From contig JBBRLG010000054.1 in assembly GCA_038231495.1 (NCBI GenBank), positions 1 through 20,249 of the forward strand: 20,249 nt of DNA, given 5' to 3'. The notes under the pieces were generated by a model, which saw only the letters and a program-made list of their open reading frames with translations, did no database searches and was not told the origin of the DNA. The translations under genes and the position numbers were made by a program. The stretch's first letter is position 1; each line of letters begins with the position of its first letter. Positions 6,176-12,500 of this stretch are shown one piece after another. The stretch comes from JBBRLG01 sp038231495 (GTDB lineage Bacteria; Planctomycetota; Planctomycetia; Gemmatales; Gemmataceae).

Positions 6176-6402
6176 TGATCGAGGAATTGGATAGCGTTAT
6201 TCTGAGTGCGGACCTGCCGGAACACGGCCTGAAAGGAGGCGATGTCGGCACGGTAGTCTTGGCGCACGGCCAAGCGGGGTACGAGGTCGAGTTCATGACT
6301 CTGGACGGAGAAACGCTGGCGGTGATCTCGCTTGCGCCGGACCAGGTTCGGCCCATTCGTCATAAGGAAATAGCGCATGCCCGAAGCGTGGAAAGTAGCT
6401 GA
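6175..6402 (+). CDS. DUF4926-like protein
   Basis: A 75-residue, mostly beta protein: ELDSVILSADLPEHGLKGGD, VGTVVLAHGQAGYEVEFM, LAVISLAPDQVRPI. The order DxVxLxxDLPexxLkxGdxGTVV...YEVEF...vltlxxdqvRpi is the DUF4926 signature, an SH3-like barrel. The ATG at 6175 uses the last base of the preceding TGA, so translation is coupled. It probably forms a complex with the DUF6883 product; that is inferred from neighbourhood only. Confidence 0.8.
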   Translation: MIEELDSVILSADLPEHGLKGGDVGTVVLAHGQAGYEVEFMTLDGETLAVISLAPDQVRPIRHKEIAHARSVESS

Positions 6403-6435
6403 CGCGATGTCCCGATTCGTTCAGGAGAACAATCA

Positions 6436-6696
6436 ATGACACTGACCGCCAGCTGGATTTCCAAGAAATCGGACCGCTGCGGCGGAGACGCTTGCGTGCG
6501 CGATACGCGGATCACCGTCTGGGGCCTGGTCGCGTACCGCCGGCTTGGCATGTCCGATGCCGAAATCATCCATGCCGTCCAGGGCTTGACCGCTGCCGAC
6601 TTGGAAACCGCCGGGGACTACGCCGCCGCGCACCCGGATGAAATCGACGAGGCCATTCGCGCGAACGAGGAAGGCGAAGAAGGCTTTGTGGAGTAA
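6436..6696 (+). CDS. DUF433 antitoxin
   Basis: An 86-residue DUF433 protein. The diagnostic CVRDTRITVWGLVAYRRLG (usually CIxGTRIxV) is followed by a helix with GMSDAEIIHAVQGLTAADLETAGDYAAAHPDEID. DUF433 proteins carry a winged or MerR-like helix-turn-helix and act as antitoxin and autorepressor of DUF5615 toxins. The start ATG at 6436 has GGAGAAC nine bases upstream. The toxin gene begins six bases after its stop. It appears intact. Confidence 0.88.
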   Translation: MTLTASWISKKSDRCGGDACVRDTRITVWGLVAYRRLGMSDAEIIHAVQGLTAADLETAGDYAAAHPDEIDEAIRANEEGEEGFVE

Positions 6697-6702
6697 CGGC
6701 GG

Positions 6703-7035
6703 ATGCTGCTCTACGCCGATGAAGACTTTTCCTTTCCCGTCGTCGAAGAACTGCGGCGACTCGGCCATGACGTGGTGACGGCCCAAGAAGACGGACGCAC
6801 CGCAACTCCCGATCCCGACGTTCTGGCCCGCGCTCACTCTTTGGGCCGGGCCGTGGTGACGTACAACCGCCGTCACTTCGAGCGCTTGCACCGGCAAGGC
6901 GCAGACCACAGCGGCATCCTGTCCGCCACACACGACAGCGATTTTCCAGGTCTGGCTGCACGCCTTCATGCCATGCTGGGCGGCCTCACTCCAGGCCGCT
7001 GGTGTCTCCGCGTCAACCGTCCACCTTCGCCATGA
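6703..7035 (+). CDS. DUF5615 PIN-like toxin
   Basis: A 110-residue DUF5615 (Mut7-C/PIN-like) protein, predicted ribonuclease toxin of the DUF433 module. Typical features are LLYADEDFSFPVVEELRRLGHDV with D6 and E7, the GRTATPDPDVLARAHSLGR segment with an acidic residue before the second helix, and VVTYNRRHFERLH in place of the more usual VxTxDxDF, so the last acidic position is Asn here. HSGILSA in the middle is also typical. The last 25 residues may read past the domain. The Asp-to-Asn change could lower activity, or belong to a subfamily. Confidence 0.87.
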   Translation: MLLYADEDFSFPVVEELRRLGHDVVTAQEDGRTATPDPDVLARAHSLGRAVVTYNRRHFERLHRQGADHSGILSATHDSDFPGLAARLHAMLGGLTPGRWCLRVNRPPSP

Positions 7036-7093
7036 TCCCGTGCCGGAACCAATTGGCGAGCGGAAATGGAAGGCTTTCACGAATGCCGCCTCG

Positions 7094-7221
7094 CTCCGAT
7101 CGCCAACACGACGCCTTCGACAACCCCGGCACAGGCGACACCGATGAACGCGATCCCTGTCGAAACGACGATCGGGGCCGACGGCGAGCTGCACCTGACG
7201 GAATTACCTTGCTGGCGCGAC
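7094..7221 (+). repeat. Repeat copy F (degraded)
   Basis: Its leader is CTCCGATCGCCAACACGAC onward, as in the methyltransferase-like genes and copy B. ATG at 7144 starts MNAIPVETTIGADGELHL, LPCW, which then departs from the family and stops at 7240-7242 (32 residues). Several substitutions relative to the other copies (AVR to AIP, V to I, E to G) show that it is the most diverged. Confidence 0.75.
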
Positions 7222-7257
7222 GAACCTCATGACCGCCCTTGACACCAAAATCGAAGC

Positions 7258-7286
7258 TTGCAGAGGAGCCAACTGCGGCTTACAAT
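7258..7286 (+). promoter_or_regulatory. Strong sigma70-like promoter, probably leaderless
   Basis: TTGCAG (7258-7263), a 17-base spacer and TACAAT (7281-7286) form a near-consensus promoter. Initiation would be expected about seven bases downstream of the -10 box, which is the A of the ATG at 7293, so the mRNA of the following gene would have no 5' leader. Confidence 0.65.
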
Positions 7287-7292
7287 ACTGGC

Positions 7293-7514
7293 ATGATCCG
7301 CATTCGCTTCCCTGACCTTACCATCGAGCGGCGAGCCTTGGGCTTTCTGGCCGGGCGCTTCTCGTTCAAGAGTTTTGCCAACGGCGAAACCCTTGTGCCG
7401 CCGGCGGCTTTGGCCTCTCTTGCGTTGGAGGCGATTCCCTTCTCCGTCGTGGGGCCGGCAACCTATGAGCAGTACGCTCCGGCGGTTCGAGATCCTGCTG
7501 CCCCTGCGGTTTAA
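7293..7514 (+). CDS. Unknown small protein, first gene of an overlapping pair
   Basis: A 73-residue protein, IRIRFPDLTIERRALGFLAG, FSFKSFANGETLVPPAALASLALEAIPFSVVGPATYEQ. No family is recognised. The ATG at 7293 sits exactly where transcription from the promoter at 7258-7286 should begin. It overlaps the next gene by 50 bases in another frame, a tight arrangement typical of two-component TA-like modules, and it lies in a TA array. The C-terminal tail (RDPAAPAV) overlaps the start of the partner gene and may not be folded. Confidence 0.6.
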   Translation: MIRIRFPDLTIERRALGFLAGRFSFKSFANGETLVPPAALASLALEAIPFSVVGPATYEQYAPAVRDPAAPAV

Positions 7515-7785
7515 CGACGGCCAGCCGGTCCCGGATGAACTGATCGGTCAGACGCTCCTGGAACTGCGGCAGCAATTCACCGCCGTCTCCGCCGAGACCC
7601 AAGTCATCCGCGGCCACTGGCAGCACCAAGGCGAAGTGTTTCGCGATGAACTGGTGCGCGTCTTCGTGGACGTACCCGACACCGGCGACAATCGCGCGTT
7701 TTTTGTCCGCTTCAAGGAACAACTCAAGGCTCGCTTCCAACAACTCGACATCTGGATGACGGCCTATCCCGTTGAGGTGATATAA
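7465..7785 (+). CDS. Unknown 106-residue protein, second gene of the pair
   Basis: The sequence starts MSSTLRRFEILLPLRFNDGQPVP, then a helix ELIGQTLLELRQQFTAVSAETQVIRG and a strand-rich end (FRDELVRVFVDVPDT; RAFFVRFKEQLKARFQQLDIWMTAYPVEVI). The RFxxLLPLRFNDGxPVP...Q..IwmtaypvevI pattern suggests a conserved small domain, but no named family is assigned. The start is the ATG at 7465, where the conserved-looking sequence begins; an open frame extends to 7375 but overlaps the partner further. It looks intact. Function could be a toxin or modification partner of the upstream gene, by context only. Confidence 0.65.
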   Translation: MSSTLRRFEILLPLRFNDGQPVPDELIGQTLLELRQQFTAVSAETQVIRGHWQHQGEVFRDELVRVFVDVPDTGDNRAFFVRFKEQLKARFQQLDIWMTAYPVEVI

Positions 7786-7806
7786 CAGCATCTTGCTGGT
7801 AGCGCC

Positions 7807-7939
7807 ATGACGCCTCTCTCCGACCGCCAACACGACGCCTTCGACAACCCCACGAAAATGGCGTGTCGGGAAGGCAACCTCCGCGTCCTGCGCGAAGGGG
7901 CCTACCTCCTGTGGGAAGACGGCAACCGCACCCGCCTGC
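7807..7939 (+). pseudogene. Truncated copy of the methyltransferase-like gene
   Basis: The first 43 codons repeat the gene at 525: SDRQHDAFDNP, MACREGNLRVLREGAYLLWE and DGNRTRL, with only a handful of base changes over about 130 bases. Identity ends at 7939, and within two bases the sequence becomes the reverse complement of a truncated mazF start. The methyltransferase domain itself is lost. The joined frame continues to 8322 as nonsense over the opposite-strand genes. Confidence 0.8.
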
Positions 7940-7982
7940 ACCGCGTCAACACGACGTCGCCGCGTGCGAGGGCTGGCGGCAT
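7902..7982 (-). pseudogene. Second MazF/PemK toxin cut after about 14 codons
   Basis: The frame MPPALARGDVVLTR, a typical MazF/PemK N-terminus, starts inside the 3' end of the antitoxin gene, then runs into the inverted 5' end of the methyltransferase-like copy (CRRVRLPSSHRR) and stops at 7902-7904. It retains 14 of about 110 residues and cannot be active. The break is within a few codons of the break in the other mazF remnant near 4170. Confidence 0.7.
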
Positions 7983-8218
7983 TCGAGCGGCTCTCCGTCT
8001 TGGGCTGAATAGATGTTTTCACCGTCCTCGTGCCAGAAGTCGAACGCCCCGCCCTGTTCCGCCAGCCGCATCATGGCAATGGTTGGCAGGTCGTCTTCGA
8101 GCAATTGCAGTTCGACCGCGCTGCTCTGCCGTGCCAGTTCGAGCAAGCGGTCCAGTTCGTCGCGCGGCAACAAGACTTGGCCGCCGATCAGCTGGGCGTG
8201 AATGGTTGTCACGGTCAT
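7946..8218 (-). CDS. Antitoxin-like protein upstream of the mazF remnant
   Basis: A 90-residue protein: TVTTIHAQLIGGQVLLPRDELDRLLELARQSS, then ELQLLEDDLPTIAMMRLAEQGGAFDFWHEDGENIYSAQDGEPL. The N-terminal strand (HAQLIGGQVLLPRxEL) is AbrB/MazE-like and the acidic C-terminus ending in YSAQDGEPL is typical of antitoxins that precede PemK/MazF toxins. Its stop lies inside the GDVVLT codons of the toxin remnant, so about 36 bases of the original overlap remain. The start ATG overlaps the stop of the gene upstream. It is an orphan antitoxin now. Confidence 0.78.
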   Translation of the reverse strand: MTVTTIHAQLIGGQVLLPRDELDRLLELARQSSAVELQLLEDDLPTIAMMRLAEQGGAFDFWHEDGENIYSAQDGEPLECRQPSHAATSC

Positions 8219-8457
8219 TCTCCTGGCTCATTCCATGCTGTTCTGCGCCTTTGAGCAATGGCCCGTTCCAACTCGGCAACGTCCGCCGCCGTCAGGTGGG
8301 GCTCAGCCGCCATCGCTGCTAACACGGCCTCCGCACTGCCGGCTTCGGGGCGTACCAGTGTCACTTCCACCGGCGTCCCGTCCGGCAGCGGCGCTGCCCG
8401 ATCGAGCACGACCAGTGTTTGGCCTTTCAACACGCCTCGGATTGTCTGGTTAATCAC
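8215..8457 (-). CDS. Second antitoxin-like protein of the same operon
   Basis: An 80-residue protein starting INQTIRGVLKGQTLVVLDRAAPLPDGTPVEVTLVRP, a beta-rich start resembling DUF104/AbrB-like antitoxins, followed by a helical part (AEAVLAAMAAEPHLTAADVAELERAIAQRRR). The GTG at 8457 is preferred because GCGGAGG lies eight bases upstream; a TTG at 8475 is the alternative. Its stop overlaps the ATG of the next antitoxin-like gene by four bases. Two antitoxin-like genes in series ahead of one toxin remnant is unusual, and a PIN gene that originally followed this one may have been lost. Confidence 0.72.
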   Translation of the reverse strand: MINQTIRGVLKGQTLVVLDRAAPLPDGTPVEVTLVRPEAGSAEAVLAAMAAEPHLTAADVAELERAIAQRRRTAWNEPGE

Positions 8458-8486
8458 GGCTTCGGTCCTCCGCAATACGGTGCTTC

Positions 8487-8515
8487 ATTCTATCCGAATG
8501 TTGTCCGTTTCAGAA
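8487..8515 (-). promoter_or_regulatory. Possible promoter of the minus-strand antitoxin operon
   Basis: TTCTGA (8515-8510), a 17-base spacer and TAGAAT (8492-8487) on the minus strand. The -10 box is good and the -35 weak. Confidence 0.35.
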
Positions 8516-8550
8516 GGCCATGAGGAAAAAGGGGTTGGCGAAAGAACTAT

Positions 8551-9251
8551 GGGGTCGGGTGCAATAGTGTTCGGCTCGATTGTTGCTGTGGCCGCGGAGT
8601 CATGCGCGGAATGAACCGGCGGCTTTTCGGTTACGAACCGTCCGGCAAGGCGGCTAGCAGGCTGCCATCCACGGCCGTCAGGCCGCGCAAGGCTTCGGCT
8701 TCTTTACCATGTTGGAGGGGCAGAACTTGGGCGGCGAGTTCAGCGATGAGCGGTTGCAATAGTTCGGCATCGAAGACGCCGGTGGCCTCGCTGAGGGAGC
8801 CGAGGGAGGTCCGGAAACAACCGCGACGCCGTTGGACATTGCGGAGGCTACTGGCTTACTGCACGCCGGGTAGGCTGGTGAGGATGGGGTTGAAGAAGTA
8901 CAGCAGGATCAAGGCGCCATAGTTGTCGAAGAAGAGCTTGCGGTTGTGGGCGCGGTCGCGTTGTGTGCCGGCGTCGTGGAGGCGTTCCAGCAGGGGGCGG
9001 AGAAGCTTGAAGTACTTCAAGCCCTGAACGCCTTTCTCGGTAAGTACGGGCCGACGGAGGTGCGGCATCGGATCATCCGGTAAGGGCAGCTGCCAGGATG
9101 GCAGGAAAAGAGCCATCCGAGCCTACCGGACCCTAGATACAGCTGAAAGCGTGCCAAACGCGCAGAGAATGAACGAAAAATGCGATCCGTGAACGAAATC
9201 AAGGATCGTGGCTTGAGCTAGAAGTGTGCCGAACACTATTGACCTGACCCC
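8551..9251 (-). mobile_element. Decayed IS4-type insertion sequence
   Basis: The ends are imperfect inverted repeats: GGGGTCGGGTGCAATAGTG with TTCGGCTC (8551-8577), and on the other strand GGGGTCAGGTCAATAGTG with TTCGGCAC (9251-9226). They differ by a few bases and one indel. The roughly 700 bases between hold only the first part of a transposase with a nonsense codon. A full IS4 element would be about twice this size, so the centre and 3' half of the transposase are deleted. No target duplication is evident at the flanks. Confidence 0.65.
8631..9116 (-). pseudogene. IS4-family transposase, truncated and with a nonsense mutation
   Basis: The N-terminal piece (MPHLRRPVLTEKGVQGLKYF, then LFFDNYGALILLYFFNPILTSLPGVQ) is cut by an in-frame TAA at about 8855. 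The same frame continues as ASSLRNVQRRRGCFRTSLGSLSEATG, VFDAELLQPLIAELA, LRGLTAVDGSLLAALP and then ends at 8631. FDNYGALILLYFFNP and LTAVDGSLLAALP are hallmarks of IS4-type transposases; the Asp in TAVDGSLL is the first of the DDE triad. The other two catalytic residues are gone. The stop looks like a CAA-to-TAA change within GVQQAS. Non-functional. Confidence 0.75.
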
Positions 9252-9587
9252 TTTGTTTCACCCCTCTTCTCGTTCCCCGGCTCCGCTTGAGAACGAGGAC
9301 AACGGCAACCGGTTTTTCGTTGGCAAGGGTGACCTTTTTCATGGCAAGGGTCGGGTTTGGCAAGGGTGGACAAGCGGCCGTTACTGATGCGTAATGCCTG
9401 GACAGCAAAGGCTTTGCGTCAGTCTTGCGTAAATTGTTTGTGAATGGACGGCAGCACTCTTGCCGTAGCGCAGGAGTTGGCAAGGGTGGGTCTGACAAGC
9501 CCTTCTGCGACCGCCGCACGGTCCCTGGAAGGGATTCCACGCCCCGGCTTACCGCCGCAACTCTCTACTGCGAGCGCTCTGATCGCG
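9252..9587. other. Gene-free stretch with repeated TTGGCAAGGGTG motifs
   Basis: No credible gene is seen. The 12-mer TTGGCAAGGGTG occurs three times in the same orientation (9320-9331, 9357-9368, 9477-9488), with a shorter GGCAAGGGT at 9343-9351. The same motif recurs at 18.15-18.25 kb. Its role is unknown. Confidence 0.6.
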
Positions 9588-12500
9588 TCAGCGAATGACC
9601 CGCAGCAACGGCTCGACCAACGACCGCACGAACGAACCGACCGCGGGGAACTGGATCATTACTAGCCCCAGCACCGGCACGACGTACTGGACAATCTCCC
9701 GCAAGAAATTCACGTCCGGCGTGAACTTGTTCGGCGTGTTGCCGGCCAAGTGGCTCATCACTTCGTCGCGGTTGATGCCCACCAGCACCCAGACGGCGAC
9801 GCCGGCGACCGCTGACAGCAAAACCACCACGCAAACGAGCAGCAGCCCTTGCGGCTGGAACGGGTAGAGGCTCACCGTCAGCAGCAGGAGTAACGCGCCG
9901 ATTGTCAGCGCGTTGAGCAAGTTCCGCAGGTGGACGAAGAACTGGCTGAGGTAAAAGGTGATCTCAATGGCGAGATAGTCTTCCGCCATCTTGAGCCAGT
10001 CGCCCGCCGGGGGCGTAACCGTCTTGTCCGTGTCCGCCGGGGCGGTCGGCCCGTAGCGCTCCGCCAAGGGCCGGGAGTCCCAGACAGGGCGGAGGATGCG
10101 CAGGCACTTCAAAAAGCCAGGCTCAGCAGACTTGAGGTTTTGAAATTGCGCCAGGGGACCGTCCAGGCCGGCGAGGACCGGAAAGCGGTTGCCCAGTTCC
10201 GTGGCCACGGCAGGCAATTTGGCGACCAGCAACTGACGCTGTTCCTCGATGAATCTTTCGGCGTCGCGGCCCGGACGTTGGGCGTACAGGGCGCGGTCGA
10301 ACGTCTGTTTGACCTTCGCGGGCAAACGCAGGAAGGCCGGCCCCAGGGGCAGCCAGGCCGTGTCGTGCAGCACCGCCTTCAACCGCCGCCAGGTAAAGTA
10401 AAAATGTCCCAGGGTGTGGCCGATCAAGAGGGCCGCAACCAGGAAGCCGCTGTAAACGCAGCCGTCAAACGTCGCGCTCTCGAGCGTGGGCAGTCGGCGG
10501 TCCAGAACCTGCCCGAAAGCGGCCAGAATGAGGATTCCCGCCAAGACCGTGACCACGAGGTGGGCGTTCCCCCGTAACCAGTCGTGGCGCTGCACGGGCA
10601 GCCCGAACCACCGCACCTGTTGCCGCAGGTTGGCACCCAGACCGGACAGGGCGTCGTAGGGCTGGTCCGCTGCGCAGGCGCCGTCGAAGGGGTTGCGTAC
10701 GTCGCACCGGGCGAGGAGGTAGTATTCTTTGTGGACGAAGAAGCACCAACCGATGAAACTCGCCCCGAGGAGCAAGGCGGGCAGTAGGGGCGATAGTCCG
10801 GTAATGGGGTGCGTCACGCGCTCGAAGTAGAGGGTGTCGTTGTCCTGACCGGTCCAATGACTGTCGCTTTCCGACTGGACGAGGGCGATGGCAGCGTAAG
10901 CCACCGCAAGGAACAGGAGCGATTGCAACGCGCCGGGCAAGCTTGCCATTACCCACGCTTTCTTGCCGACCGGCCGGATCGGGTTACGGGTGAATGCGAG
11001 CCAAGGCGCGACAAGGCATCCCTTGACAAAACAAACGGCTACGACTGCCAACATCGCCCAACAGACCACGACAACAAGGACGTTGACGACATCCGGCCAG
11101 CGTGCGATCCAGGTAAGGCTCTCCCCTTCCACCGCCGCGCCTCGGGCCAGCCGGGCCAGGCCCAGGCACCAACCGTACAGGCCCGCAAGAACGAATGCGC
11201 CGGCCGCCAGGCACAGGCGCTGGACGAACGGGCCGGGCACCCGACCCGCCGCGGCGCCGCCGGTCGCCCCGTCCAGATAGCGGAATAGCAGCCAACACAC
11301 TGCGGCACTCAGTACCACCAGGCAGCACAGCCAGTAGGTCGAGAAGCGCCGCGCGAAAGGCTTCTGCGGTTCCGGCTCGTAAGCCGTCGTCGCTGGCGGC
11401 TTACGCTGGTACAAGTTCGCGTGTTCCAGGTCTTCGGCCAATTGCGGGCCGGAAAACTGGTAGACCGGCACGACGGTGCTGTTTTGGCCGATCGCGCTGA
11501 TCCACACCGTCGGCCGGTAGTATTTCCCGTGGTTTGCGGGCCCGGGTTGCACGGCGTCGTAGCCGAGCATCCGGTCGCCAGGGGAGGTGGCCGATTGGAC
11601 GCCTTGCGCGTCGGCGAAATGCGCGAGGACGGCGTTAAAACAGCCCTGGAAGCTCTGGTTGGCAAAGAGAATGCGGCGGTTGTCGGCGGCCCGGCCGAAG
11701 GACTGCGGTTCTGCGTCCAGCGGGTACGAGGAGGCGACGATCATGCCGCGCATCGCGGCGTTGAAATCGGGGTGCGCCATGAGCATGTCGCCGCCCGTCG
11801 TGAACAGCCGCACGTCGGGACAGTTCTCGCGAATGAGGGTGGCCAGTAGTATCTTGTCGCGCGGGTCCGTTGCCATGAGGCCGACGTACCGGACGCGCTC
11901 GCGGGCGATGGCGGCCAGGATATTCTTGATCGTCATGTCGTTGACCGCGGCCGTGGTCAACGGGGATTGCGATGGGATGGCCCGGCGGACGGCCCCTTCC
12001 TTTTCACCTTCCTCCTGGGGGATGGGAATGCCGCCGGAGGTCCGCGGCAAGCCGAGCCGGGCCAGCTTGTCTTGCAGTTCCTTGGTATGCGCGCTCTGCA
12101 ACCCGGAAATATGAATGGGGAACGGTATCTCAATCACTTTCTGTATCGGTTTGGCAGGTTCCGCACAATTCGTGCCACACATCCGGCTCACGTTCTGTCC
12201 GTAACTCGTGTCCGACTCGCGGAGGATGGCGACCTTCGGCAGCGGCTTCCCCCGCACGGGGTCGGAGGGGTTGTCGAGGTAGTTGTACAGGCATTGCAGC
12301 ATTACTTCGTCCGGAAGGACCGTGGCGCCATAATCGATTTCCGCCCGTTCGAGAAGGGTGTAGAAAAGCCCGCTGTTGACGGCGGTGGCGCTGCCGTTGC
12401 GGATCTTGAACGTGAGGCGCGGTAAGGGTGAAGGCGGCAGCGTCTCGTGGTCGGCTATCGCGTGTTCCAGGGCCAGCATCAGCGACTCTTGCGACCCGGA

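Noticed and set aside
1441..7221. CRISPR array from the repeated units
   Set aside because: Units are about 130 bases, spaced about 1 kb apart, diverged, and contain coding starts; no cas genes are seen.
1441..7221. Integron cassette array with attC sites
   Set aside because: The layout is similar, but the repeats are promoter/start-codon sequences without attC-like inverted core sites, and there is no integrase.
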